A stretch of 64,000 bases of DNA from the NCBI GenBank assembly GCA_028641055.1, contig CM054057.1, positions 720,188,310 through 720,252,309 on the forward strand. Reading direction: 5' to 3'. How positions within the stretch are numbered: position 1 is the stretch's first letter; each line of letters starts with the position of its first letter. Positions 12,320 to 23,800 of the stretch are shown here, piece after piece. A program made the position numbers and the translations under genes. The stretch comes from Alopecurus myosuroides. Its lineage: Eukaryota > Streptophyta > Magnoliopsida > Poales > Poaceae. The notes below the pieces were generated by a model that was given only the letters and a program-made list of their open reading frames with translations, was not told the origin of the DNA and did not search any database.

Positions 12320-12876
12320 TGTCGGATATATACTGAATAGGGGTATAGAAGATGGTAGACAAAGAGCCGGACTACCAGGGTGGCCTACATGGTAATGGGC
12401 TTAGGTCCATTGGGCGGCCCAGTAGTCCGACGCGCAGAAGCCGGATTCTAGAAGAACCCGGATCACGGCCCGCGTGATCTGGCTTGGAGGAGAAGACGGA
12501 TTCCTTGCTTTCCAAGTTACAAGTTAAACGTAGTCTTCTAGGTTTCTTATTCTGTAAGCCCTAATCTGGCTATTATATAAAGCCGGACGGGAGATAGATT
12601 AAACAGGTTAGACACAACAAGTTCAAGCTCTACGCAACTCGCCGAGAAGCTCATCCTCGCCGAGAAGCTAGATCTACACCCTCACATTGTAACCCTGATA
12701 AACGGGCTTTAGTCCCAATTAGTGAGAAGTGCAGGAGTAGGTACGCCGTACTGTCGCGACGTACCGAACCTGGGTAAAATCCCGTGTTTTGTGTTACTAC
12801 GCTATCCCGTTACCCCACGTCTCTACCGTAGTCTCATGGCACCCCCGTCTATGAAAACTACTACGATGTCTCGACA
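12320..12876 (+). repeat. Right (3') LTR of the Tat element
   Basis: 557 bp, identical in length and sequence to the left LTR apart from T at 12567 (C at 3280). Followed by the target duplication TCTGC at 12877-12881. Confidence 0.97.
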
Positions 12877-13670
12877 TCTGCAGAGTAAAACTATTTCGAA
12901 ATAGCCGCGTCCTCAGATATGGACGGTTGAATGGCCATGTAGCTAGTATTGTGTCAACTTTTCAAAAGAGGTTTTGAAGGATGGTTTTGTACCTGCGAGG
13001 TACTAAGGAGGAATGACTTGGTATCTGCGAGATACGGATGAGAAGGAAATTACTGCTAAAAGTTTCTGAAAAGAAAACTTTCTTTTCTAAACCAAATCTT
13101 ATAAAACCTCCGAGATATGTGATATCTACGAGAGAAAAACTACATTATTTTAAATAATCTTTCACAAAGAACTAAACCTGAAACATCAACCATGATAAAT
13201 CTTTTATCTGTCATGGGTAGCTGAACCATATGTATGGCCTACCCATCCCACCAAATAAGCATGTATGCATAATTGTAAGCTTATAAAGGATGTCTTGTTG
13301 AGTACATTCAAATTTACTCATTTGGTTTCGCCCCTGGTATCTACTTATCAGACTACGAGGAGCCACCTCAGGAGGAGTTCTATGAGGAGGAGTTCTACAC
13401 TGATGGCCCTGCGAGTTAGGATCGTCTCCCAGTCAGCAGCCTGTAGGATGAGGCGTGACTCGGGTTCTACTACGCTATGCTTATCGTCTTCCGCTGTGTT
13501 TACTTTGAATGTCTGTCCTGCGTGACAGTTGTCAAGAACTTGGTCATGTGACCATTTATGTAAGACTCTAATATTCGTGTAATGGATGATGTATTCTGTA
13601 TGCCAACTACGTATGTTGTTCACGACTGGTTATTCTGGGATCGTGAATGAATGCATATGAGGGGTTCTGG
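12877..13670 (+). mobile_element. Giant-LTR fragment, plus orientation, right part
   Basis: Continuation of the fragment at 1-3032 after the Tat insertion. It is the reverse complement of about 38200-39090 with moderate divergence; for example the segments around 12990, 13200 and 13380-13480 match in order. It ends near 13670 close to where the LTR end GGACCTTACA would be expected, but the exact LTR terminus and a PBS are not preserved. Confidence 0.75.
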
Positions 13671-16662
13671 GCCCTCCGGTCTGGGGCCTCTATAGAACAT
13701 CATGTCAACAAATGCACCAAAACTAAACATACTAGTAGTCACAAAGTATTACTAAACACTTCCACAAAACAAGTAGTGCAATCAATTATTTTCCTTGGTG
13801 GAAAAATTTTAAACACACATATAAAAATATATGCTACAAGAAAACAAGTGCATGGTAGGGGATTTGTATCGCTAACCAAAAATGCAATGGGACCAGTGGG
13901 TTATGGGCCTACTAATATACAATTAGGAGGTCACAAAGCCTCTGGTTTCACTTGACAAAAATATAATCTACCAAACAATCAATACAAAACTACTCATACT
14001 AGTGAAAACAACATAGTCAAGCAAATCAAACAATTGCTACACATGCTTTTCTATAAACTAAGATGCAAGCTAAAAGAGATGATAACATCATATCAGTACC
14101 AAAATGGTACAAGACTCAACACAACTACATCAAAAACCTACGTAAATAAAAATAACAAACCTAGCTCACAAGATTTATTCAATCAAATAAACTAGAAAAC
14201 AATAAAATGCTATTTCTACTTCTTTTTTGATTTCCAATCATGCACACACACTTCCTATCATACTAGTACTGCAAGAAAACAACCTAATAACAAGGGGTAA
14301 CTCATCTACACATGCTAGGAAACAAGTTTCCAACAAGCAAACATTTAATAAAAAACAAACACACAAGATCTACTAAAAACAGAAAAGGTGATTATCTAGA
14401 AATGCACACAAAAAATAATCTAGAGCTCTAAAATTAACCCAAGCTAGTATTACATAGATCTAGTCATACACAAACTCGTCCAATTGGATTCACATCAAAA
14501 GTCATTTTTAAACTCCCTCTAAAAATCCTAGAAAAGCCTACTGGTCTTTTACCAAAATAGATGACATTTCCATTTGGTAACTCTCCTTGATTCAAGATCA
14601 AGTCCTATTGATAGATAGGTTCAATAGCTACTCAAAACAATTTGGTTTGCAATATTTGGATACAGATCCAAAAAGTTATGCACAAAATGGTTCCACATCC
14701 AGTCTGTGGCATTTTAATTACCACAGCAAACATAAAGTAGAAAACATGAATCAACCATTTTGATGTGTTTAAGAAAACATTACTCTACTGCCACAAATTT
14801 TTGTTTGATTTTATGTGCACTTAATCTATTTTTCACAGAGCAAAAGTAACACACACTGTTTCTGTCAGTTTTAAAAGGAAAAAGAAATCACACTGGGCGG
14901 GCTGGATTTCCTTCCGTGCGGCCCAGCTAAGCTTAGGCTGGCCCAACCACGAGCGCACGTGCAGGCCAAGAACGGGAAACGGGCAGGTTCAACAGGAGTC
15001 GTTGATCCGCAGATCAACTCTCCCTGGCATCTCTTCTTCCTCACCCCTCTTCTCTCTCTCACCGTGCGACGGAGAAACGCGAGGGCATGGCAGCTCACCG
15101 TGGGGAAACGGCGAGGGGCGGCGCGGTGTTGGTGAAGGTCCAGGCACACGAGGCGATGGAGGGGCGCAGAGAATGGCGGCGCTCGTGGCTCTAGTCGATG
15201 CGCACGGCCGGACGTCCACGGCGGCGACCACGACGGCGGCGGGGTCCTCCGCAAACGAGGACACAAAGAGGGGTCAGGGGCACGTTACAGGGTACGTGGA
15301 GCTCGTCGGAGGAGAAAATAAAAGGTGAAGACGGCGGGGTCCAGCGGTGCCACCTCGGGTGGGGCTCGGTGGCCGGCGGCGGGATTCGTGCTCGTGGGGC
15401 TTGCAGGAGCTCTCGGGCTCGATTTCTTTGGGTGAGGGTGAGTGAGGGGAGTGTGTGGGAGCTAGTAGCGAGAGGGTTTCGAGTGAGGAGGCTTATAGCC
15501 ATGGCGTTAAGTCAATTGGCACGGGGGGCGCTCTCGGTGACATCGAGAATGGCATGGGGGGAGCTCAGAGGCGTGTCCACGACAGTGCAGGGCATGGTAT
15601 CATGTCAGGGAGGTCAAGGATGGTCGGGGGAAACTACTAGGGGCGTTTGGAGGTTGGAAGTGCCAAGGCATGACAATAGCGGCCATGGCACTGTGCGCCC
15701 ATGCCATGCCACTCCCTTCTCTGCCACCTCTTTTCCTCACATGGTCTCTCCCTCCCTTGACCATATAGAAGCAAAGCAAAGGATCCAATGTGAAGCCCAA
15801 ACATCAATGAATCAAATTGGCAAAGTAGCATTTCCAAGTTTGAACAAAAAGTAATCGAAAACATCTATCCAAGTTTTGTAAAACAGCTGTCTCTGAAAAA
15901 TTCAGAAAATTCAGTTAGGACTTAGCCAAATTTTTCTATGTGCTGGAAACAGTTAAAAACATCAAAAAGTCTAGCTTGTTTTCAACGGTCAAATGGAAAC
16001 TAGATTGTTAAACATGTTTTAAACTTTCAGAAACATCTATTGAAAACAATTTTGGAATAGTGGAAGGCTATGAAAACAAAGTAGGAAAATGGGTACTTTC
16101 TGTTTTTCTCTGTTTGTCTAAAAATGCATTTTTCTATCTTATTTTTCTTCCACAAAAACAACATGCAAAAGATTGTTTTTCTTATTCCAAATTCCAAACC
16201 AAGCTTATGGATTTGTAGTCCATATATCAAGGAACAAATACAAGTCAAGAAAACACAAAATGGAATATTATAGCAAGTGTGGAAAACAGGTACTTGGCTA
16301 TATTTTCAGGGAATAGTTTCTATAGAAAATTTAGAAGAAATCTTCCATAAATTGTTTTGAAATTTTGTTTTTCTTGGATTCGACAAAGATAAAAGTTTAT
16401 TTCAAGATGCAAGCAAGCATGATCCAAGTCTTCGAACAAAATTCACCCAAGTAACATTATGAAAAACATCAGAGAAAACATAAAGGTGTTTTCAGAAAAA
16501 TTGTTTGTATTGGTTTTTCAAATGAAACAACACTTGCATTGAATATATGGCTATCGTCATATACACATTTTGTTTCAAACAAACATGTTGTTAGAAAAAA
16601 AATGGCTCACATTTTTGTCTCCTTTAACTATAGTACAAGGATCCAAAAACTAGGGTCTGACA
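13671..16662 (-). mobile_element. Giant-LTR family LTR fragment, minus orientation
   Basis: From about 13700 to 16500 the sequence follows the same order as about 40900-44490, in the same direction. It has AT-rich sequence with the shared CCTACTGGTCTTTTACC block near 14540, then a GC-rich block at 14890-15500, then AT-rich sequence. The right end GGGTCTGACA at 16653-16662 reads TGTCAGACCC on the minus strand, aligning with the TGTCACACCCC start of the complete element. About 2.5 kb of the 3' LTR part is missing at the left. It abuts the opposite-facing fragment ending near 13670. ORFs in the GC-rich block are not supported. Confidence 0.75.
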
Positions 16663-17941
16663 CTTCCAAAAGGAACAACAAGCAGCTGGATGTATTGGAT
16701 TACATGTGGAACGAGCTGCAGCTCACGGTTCGTGACAAGAAGGTTCCCATCTATGGATCTTATCTTCAAACCCTCATCAACACAAAGATTCCGGCTCAGC
16801 TCATCAACAACTATTCCATGATTATTTCTACTATGCGCCCACTTCTCAGCGCCTCCCAGGACACAGTTGTTACTCCTCCACGCTCCTCACAAGCTCGTGC
16901 TCCACCTCAGGTTGCGGTGTCCCATGATGACTGCTAGATGCTTCTCTAGCTCATGCTCTCAGGGGGTCCGCAGAAGTTTAGCATCAAACGGGCTCTACAA
17001 AAGATGATCTTCTTCTTTGTGGATAAACAACACACGGACTTCCAGGCTTACCAAAAGAGCAAGGCATACCGTTGTCACCAGCGTGAGATCATGGAGCACC
17101 TGCATCTCCCATCGGGTCCTGTGAGTTTTGAAGAACTTGATGAGCACACATGGCAGTCCAAGCATACTTACTGGCTTGGCGATGATGCCACCTCACTTGG
17201 ACCATTTTGGGTAGCAAATCCCTCTCAGGCTAGCTCGAGTCAGGCTCCACCACAACATGATGATGATGATGATGAGGGCGATGATGATCAAGATGACGAG
17301 GACTTCGGGGCTTGAGTTTCCTATTTTTGGTGCCTTGATGCCAAGGGGGATAGTTATCTTAGTGATCTTTGCATTTGCATAGCATGCATCCATTTGCCAT
17401 TTTCTCTTTTTTCTGCCTAGTTGAACTCCTTATTTGGTTTATGGTTGTTACTCCTATTTGACTATCGTAATACTATGTCTTTTTCGGAATATCTATTCTA
17501 TATTGAAGACTATGCCATTCTCGAAATATCCATATTATGATCAAGACTATTATCCTAGAAATATTCATGCCTAGATGAGAAGTATGGTGAGTTGATATCC
17601 TATCCTTGCATACATGATTAATTTTTATGGATACATATCTTACCTTATTATTATGATAAAATGTCAATGGATTGTGTAGATAAATCCCTAGAGCTAAAAT
17701 GCCTAATTCTCTATCATAAAGCAATTTTGGAAACGTATATAGCTCTAGAGATTATCTTGGACTATAACATGTAGGGAGATCTAAATAGCCCCAATTATGG
17801 GTGCCCTCAATATGATAACACAATTTATAATTATGGGCACACACATAGGGGGGATTCTCTATATTCTTACTCCCTCACAAATGCTTCGATCATTTTTTTT
17901 AAAATCCATATGTTGTAATCAAACACCAAAAAGGGGGAGAT
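16663..17941 (+). mobile_element. Copia-type remnant, internal 3' part with a degenerate ORF and PPT
   Basis: Internal sequence upstream of an LTR. Two plus-strand frames (within 16663-16937 and 16953-17315) carry pieces of one protein: a segment with QLDVLDYMWNELQLTVRDK and TLINTKIPAQLI, then SIKRALQKMIFFFVDKQHTD and a strongly acidic tail (repeated GAT codons). I do not recognise a catalytic domain; it resembles gag-like or accessory ORFs of Triticeae retrotransposons without RT (inference). A stop at 16935-16937 separates the frames. From 17316 to 17927 there is only AT-rich non-coding DNA. The segment ends in the purine tract AAAAAGGGGGAGAT at about 17929-17941. Its left edge at 16663 is cut by the giant-LTR fragment. 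Confidence 0.6.
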
Positions 17942-19275
17942 TGAAAGGACATGTTTCTTAATCCTAGTTTTTGATGTTTGATTGCAACACTTGGAAGTAT
18001 TTGACCATTGTGCTTAAGTGTTCTAGGAAACGAATGACAAATATGCAAAGCTATAAGAGCACAAAAATGGAGAAAGGAAAACAAGTCGAAACACTTGTTT
18101 GTTGAAGAAAAGAGTCAAAGAAACAAGAAGGAGGAATAAGAAATCAAGGGGGAAGATGAAGGCAAAAACTGCCTGGCCGGCCTGGCCGCCGGCCTGGCCA
18201 GGCCACAGGCCGGGCAGGTATGTTAGGTGGCCAGCCTAGTGGCCAGCCCAGGCCGGGCTCTCCCATATGCAGGCCGGGCGCCTCGGTGTGGTGGCCAGCC
18301 TAGCCGCCGGCCCAGGCCGGGCTCTCTGCGCTCAGGCCGGGCGCTCTCTGGCTAGCCGGCCTAGGCCGGGTTCCTTGCACCTCAGGACGGCTCTCACCGG
18401 CAGCAGGCCGGCCTCCCTGCCGGCCAGGCCGGGCTCCAGGCCGGGTTTCCTGACTGCACAAGAAAACCCCCCGAACGGCCGTTTCTTTCCCCTCACTATA
18501 AATAGGACTTGTCTCCTACCTCTTGGAGGTGTCAAATAATCTTTCTCTCACCACCATTGTTGACCACCTCCAAGCTTCAAGGTTCTCCCCAAATATCCAA
18601 CCAAAGCCATTGATCTCTTGGGATTCGGAGGAGAAGATCTCGATCTACAACTTCACCAAGCCGATTAGTCATCAACCCACTCATCCCCTAGGGATCTTGT
18701 AGTTCTTAGTTCGTTGGAGCCAATAACCTTGTTGCTCCTAGATCATCGGAGCTTGGAGCCTTGTTGTTGTCCCCGAAGCTCTTGTGCTCGTGGATCTTGC
18801 TTCCCGGTGTCTTGGTGGCTCTCGGGATTTGGTGAGGACCCTCCAAAGTTGTGGAGTGTGCCTCATCCTTGTAAAGGATCTAGTTGTCAACCTCAACGGC
18901 AATATAGTGATTCCAGCCTCTCCACATCAGTGGAAGGACTCGAAAGAGATACGGTGTGCCATTTGAGGGCTACTCGGTGTTCCACTTTGGTGGTACCGCA
19001 CCGCTCCAACGGAGATAAACTTCCATTGGGAAGTGAACTTCGAGATACATCTCCGCGTCATTGTGTTTGGTTATCCCTCAACTTACCTTTACTTGTTGCT
19101 ACTAGCTTAGTCATATATATACCTTGTGCTAGTTGTATTTTCTCAACATATAGGATTGTTCACCTAGTTGCATAATCTAGACAATCTATATTTGAGCACT
19201 ATCTTGTTAAATCGAAAAAGCTAAAATGTGTAGTTAACCTATTCACCCCCCTCTAGTTAACCTCTCGATCTTTCA
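17942..19275 (+). repeat. Copia LTR with promoter and GGCC-rich minisatellite
   Basis: A 1,334-bp LTR with perfect 6-bp terminal inverted repeats, TGAAAG at the start and CTTTCA at the end. It is preceded by a PPT and followed by a PBS. Near 18170-18460 lies a run of imperfect units built on GGCCGGCCTGGCC and CAGGCCGGGCTC. A TATA element (CACTATAAATAGG) at about 18494-18506 marks a likely LTR promoter. The second LTR of the element is not in the window. Confidence 0.85.
18170..18465. repeat. GGCC-rich minisatellite inside the Copia LTR
   Basis: Imperfect tandem units combining CAGGCCGGGC and GGCCGGCCT, about 15-40 bases apart. The array is extremely GC-rich and almost entirely made of CpG-containing GGCCGG blocks. 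The ORF reading through it (18267-18539) is a product of the repeat, not a gene. Confidence 0.75.
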
Positions 19276-19290
19276 ATTGGTATCAGAGTC
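19276..19290 (+). other. Primer-binding site, initiator Met tRNA type
   Basis: ATTGGTATCAGAGTC begins immediately after the LTR end. TGGTATCAGAGC is complementary to the 3' end of initiator Met tRNA, and the last match base is altered. Confidence 0.88.
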
Positions 19291-19302
19291 TCGTCTCTTT
19301 AT

Positions 19303-19735
19303 TAATGGCTTTACCGCCTAAAGAGGAGGATGGTTGTTGAACCCGTCACCATGGACGGTATTCAAAAGCTAATTAAATCTATGATTGATAGCTCCGAGAA
19401 AAAGATGGAGGGACTAATAAAAGAATTGGCATCTTCATCTAATCAATCTAAAGAGAATGTTGTATTAGATGAAAATGGAAATCCCATTGTGTCTAAGGAA
19501 GCATCCACAACTTAGGCACTTGGAAACGGTAGTAATGGAAATTCCTTTGGCTTTGCTCATAACAACGCTCCTAATGTTCAACATCCACATGTTAATCATC
19601 TTGGTGCACCTCCTATGGTAGATAGGAATTGTTTTACTAATTGGAAAGCTTCCATGAAGTATTACATGTGCAGCTCTTCAATGCAAATATGGAGAATTGT
19701 TGATAAAGGGTATGAGCCACACTTAGAGTTCTGCT
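19303..19735 (+). pseudogene. gag: Copia gag, N-terminal part, truncated
   Basis: Begins soon after the PBS. An ATG at 19330 opens a 61-codon frame with an acidic and Lys-rich start (MDGIQKLIKSMIDSSEKKME), closed by TAG at 19513-19515. The same frame then continues for about 70 codons with APPMVDRNCFTNWKASMKYY and MQIWRIVDKGYEP, which is the typical start of a Ty1/Copia gag domain (target-cell residues F.NWK and the IW..V pattern). Homology stops at about 19735, where unrelated antisense Gypsy sequence begins. Only the N-terminal fifth of gag remains. Confidence 0.75.
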
Positions 19736-20490
19736 AATGAAACCATATCCCTTAATAAATTTGCGATGATAACTTGTCATTCCTAGGAAGCTATGAAGTT
19801 CCTTCACATTTTTCACTGCTGCCAATTGAGTACAGGTGCAATTTTCTTCTTGTCAGTGGATACACCTCTAGCATCTATGACCTGACCAAGATATGATACT
19901 TATTTATGTGCAAAGGCACACATGGATTTCTTTAACCTTATCCATTATTCTGTAGAATATGGAAAACTTGTGTCGAGTGTTCAACATGATCATCAAGTGT
20001 GCTACTATATATCAAGATGTCATCCACAAAGACGTGTGCAAATCTGCGAAGAACTGGGACTAGTATATCATTCATTACCCCCGGGAATCTTCCTGGACCA
20101 CCTGTGACTCCATATGACATGACCTTATATTCGAAATGTCCATGATGGGTTTGAAATGCTATTTTGTATTCTTCTCATTTTGCCTTTCAAATTTGGTGGT
20201 ATCCTGAGCGCAAATCCAAACTGATGAACCATTCTGCGCCAACTAGTTCATCAAGTAATTCATCGATCACATGCAGCGGATATCTATTCTTTCTTTTCAT
20301 GGCATTTAAGTGATGAAAGTCCACACATAAATGCCATGTCAAATCTATTTTCCCCACTAACAATGCTGGTGAAGCAAAGGGGCTCGAACTAGTCTAGATA
20401 ACACCTTGCGCCAACAATTCCCTAACTTGGTTTTCAATGTTGTTTTTCTGCATAGGACTGTATCTATATTGCCATAGTTGACGGACTAGA
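19736..20490 (-). pseudogene. Chromovirus-type Ty3/Gypsy reverse transcriptase fragment
   Basis: On the minus strand, pieces of an RT appear in the correct order from 20490 downward. They are a YRYSPMQKN-type start, QVRELLAQGVI, the block with CVDFHHLNAM and NRYPLHVIDELLDEL, DLRSGYHQI, GVTGGPGRFPGVMNDI, the catalytic VFVDDILIYSS near 20000, and after it SFLGMTSYHRKFIKGYGFIS near 19770. Several stops and frame changes interrupt it. LTRs, gag and integrase are absent. The pattern fits a chromovirus RT, but it is only a decayed insertion fragment between the Copia remnant and the LINE. Confidence 0.85.
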
Positions 20491-20527
20491 TCCGAGAAAG
20501 AGAGGAATAGTGTGGTCATACTTGTGG

Positions 20528-20554
20528 TGTGTATTTATTTATCTAATCTAGCAA
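20528..20554. repeat. 27-bp direct repeat, left copy
   Basis: TGTGTATTTATTTATC... (27 bases) recurs exactly at 31044-31070. The two copies bracket the LINE and both MITEs. Cause unknown. Confidence 0.9.
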
Positions 20555-20558
20555 TCTA

Positions 20559-20571
20559 CTACCTCCGTTCC
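20559..20571 (+). mobile_element. Stowaway MITE, left end split by the LINE
   Basis: TA followed by CTACCTCCGTTCC, one base off the Stowaway terminus CTCCCTCCGTTCC. The rest of the MITE lies at 30713-30860, beyond the LINE. The last 14 bases before the LINE (20558-20571) form its target duplication. Confidence 0.8.
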
Positions 20572-20880
20572 TTTTTTTTGAAACGGAAAACCCAGCCTCT
20601 GCATCTAGTTGATGCACACGGCTTATTATATTATATCGCTAAGATTCAGCGTAGCAAACAGTAACAATCTCAGGATACAAATCAACGATAATGAAGCGTG
20701 GCTGAAAACACAAGCCACCGAAATATCCTCCACACATGTAAATTACACATGTTGTAATCTCCTAGTGTGCAACCAGCCAGCCTGGTTGAAGATAGCCCGA
20801 AGCACCGCCACAAGCCGGGTACATCCAGAAGCCAAACGTCCTCGCTGTCCTTCTGGTACCAGTAGCGACCATTGTTGGAT

Positions 20881-23800
20881 CTAGAATATAGCTCGGAGAA
20901 CAACCTGAAGAAAGAAATTACCAGAGTTCAATTTGTTAAAAATAACATCATTTCTGCAATTCCAAATTGTCCAAATAAAAGAACATACACGTATGCGTAT
21001 ACTTGCTTTGGTACACTTATCCACTCCATTTAACCAGTTCCCAAACAAATTGGACACAGAAAGAGGTGGTGTGATAGAAAAAGTAAAATGCACTAATCTC
21101 CAGATCTTACGAGCAAAATCACAAGAAATAAATAAATGATCAGCAGTCTCATCCTCCTCACAGAATACACATTTCATACACCCCATCGACCTCCTTTTAA
21201 CAAGATTATCTTTAGTCAATATTTTCTTACGAAAAAGAAACCACTGAAAATTTTAATCTTAAGTGGGACATTTAACCTCCAAAGATATTTATGTAGAAAT
21301 CGTGTATTACCATTCATTTGGTGCTCATAAAAAGATTTAACCGTAAACACACCTGACTGTGTTAACTTCCAATTAAACCTATCTGGCGTATCATCAAGCG
21401 ATACATCCATTAACTTTTCTATTAAGTGTAACCATCTCTCCCATTTATCACCTAATAGCGGTCTTCTAAAGGTAATATTAGGGTGGTCACCCCTTAGCAC
21501 ATGAGACACTGTGACATTCTTATGTGCAGCCACATTATATAAAGATGGATACTGAATTGATAACGACTTACTACCTATCCAGGTATATTCCCAAAACCGA
21601 ATAGTAAGGCCATCACCTACCGAACAAGATATGTTAGAAAAGAAATCAAATTTCATCTTCATTACTCCCTTCCAAAAAGCAGAATCTGTCGGTTTTGACT
21701 CGACTTGAGCTAGCGGTAATCCCTTAATATACTTATTATGAAGCATCTCATGCCAGACCCCCTCTTCTATAACCAGTTTAAATAACCATTTGCTGAGTAA
21801 ACACCTGTTCTTAACATCGAGTACTTCAATCCCCAGACCCCCTTGATCTTTAGGACGACACACGATGTTCCACTTGGTCAGGCGATACTTTTTTTTCCGC
21901 TGATCACTCTGCCAAAAGAAACGAGATCTAAAGAAGTCTAGTCTTTATCGTACCCCCACAGGTACCTCAAAAAAAGAGAATAAAAACATAGGTAAACTCG
22001 ATAGCACTGAATTAATAAGAACTAGACGATCTCCATATGAGAGCATCTTCCCAATCCACGAGCTAAGTTTCTGCTCAAACGTATCCTCTATTGGTTTCCA
22101 TTCTTTATTCAGCAGCTTACGGTAATGAATTGGAATGCCCAGATACTTAAACGGGAGCTGACCGACCTCACATCCAAATATGTGTCGATACTCCTGTTCA
22201 TGATTCACTGCATCCCCAAAGCAAAAGATCTCGCTTTTGTGAAAATTGATCTTCAACCCTGACAACTGTTCGAACAATGATAACAACAGTTTTATATTAA
22301 CTGCTTTCTCGGTATAATGTTCAAGAAACAGTATCGTATCATCAACATACTGTAGGATAGAGACCCCTCCTTCAACCAAATGAGGAACTAAACCTCCAAC
22401 CTGTCCATCCCCTTTTGCTTTAGCAATTAGGACTGCCAACATATCAGCCACCAGGTTGAAAAGAATAAGTGATAACGGATCACCCTGTCTTAATCCTTTT
22501 AAAGTTTGGAAATAATGACCAATATCATCATTCACTTTGATCCCCACACTACCCCCTTGAACAAACCTCGCCACCCATTCACACCACTGTGGCGTGAAAC
22601 CCTTCATGTGGAGAGTTTGTTGAAGAAAAGACCAATTAACTTTATCATATGCTTTCTCAAATCAATCTTAAGCAATACCCCATCTAATTTTTTTTTGCTT
22701 TAATTCGTGGATTGTTTCATGCAACACAACCAACCCCTCTAAAATATTCCTTCCTGGAAGGAACGCCGATTGAGTGGGTCTAATCACACGCTGAGCAATA
22801 GAAGTGACTCTATTTGTACCCACCTTAGTGAAAATTTTGAAACTGACATAAAGCAGACAAATAGGCCTATATTGCTCAATCCTTCATGCGTCTTCCTTCT
22901 TAGGAAGCAGGGTTATCACACCAAAATTCAGCTTGAACAAATGTAATTCCCCCTTATGCAATTGAACAAATAAGGCCATGAGATCTACCTTAATGACATC
23001 CCAAAACTTCTTATAAAACTCAGCAGGGAACCCATCCGGTCCCGGTGCCTTGTTAAGCTCCATCTGATCAATAGCATTAAACACTTCCTCTTCAGTAAAA
23101 GGCTCGGTTAAAATACTATTCTCCTCATCAGATACTTGAAGCATATCCTCACTATGGGATTCATCTAGAGAAAAGGAATTGGAACCCGACGCTCCAAATA
23201 GATGTTTATAATAATCCGAAATGAACAATTGGAGATTTGATTGCCGAACAATCGTGCCCTCGTCCTGTTCAAGCAGAAAGATCCTTTTCTTTCGATGTCT
23301 AGCCATCAGGTGGAAATACCTAGTATTATTCCCTCCTTCTTGAATATACCTAACCTTAGCCCTTTGGGCCCACTTGGTCTCTTCATCACGTCGTAGTTTA
23401 GCCAGGAACACATCCGCATTCTGCTTTGCCAGACGTTCACTCTCAGAAAGCGGAACAGTTTCCGCTTTCACATCAAGCTCCTCGATCAGAAGAAGCGGCT
23501 TCTTCTTTAATCTTTTAAACTCCCCACACAAATTTTGAGCCCATCCCCTCAAGAAACTACGGAGATGTCTAATCTTATTTTTCCATCTTTCAACTGGAGT
23601 ATTATCACTAGAAATTGAAAGCCACTCTGCTTTCACCGTTTCATAAAAACCTTCCTGACGCAACCAAGATAACTCAAAGGAGACAAACGACTTGTTCCCT
23701 CTGTGAGCAGGAGAACCAGAATCCAATAATAATGGGACATGATCGGATCCCGTACGGACCAGACCTTGCACCGTAGCTAAAGGATACTTCGATTCCCACT

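Larger units (their letters stand above)
3033..12876 (+). mobile_element. Tat-lineage Ty3/Gypsy LTR retrotransposon, young but coding-defective
   Basis: A 9,844-bp element bounded by 557-bp LTRs (TGTCGG...TCGACA) and the 5-bp duplication TCTGC. In order it holds the left LTR, a PBS, gag, protease and reverse transcriptase on the plus strand, a gap, a spliced gene on the minus strand, a purine-rich PPT and the right LTR. The RT resembles the Tat lineage (YVDD followed by a conserved LLGFIVSHRGIE stretch), in which extra antisense ORFs are known from grass relatives. RNase H and integrase are absent. The LTRs differ at one position (C at 3280, T at 12567), so insertion is recent, while gag and pol carry several frameshifts and stops. 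It probably moved with enzymes supplied in trans. Confidence 0.95.

Noticed and set aside
15002..15854. A 218-codon plus-strand ORF
   Set aside because: It lies in LTR sequence whose relatives do not keep the frame.
18267..18539. A 90-codon ORF in the Copia LTR
   Set aside because: Translated minisatellite.
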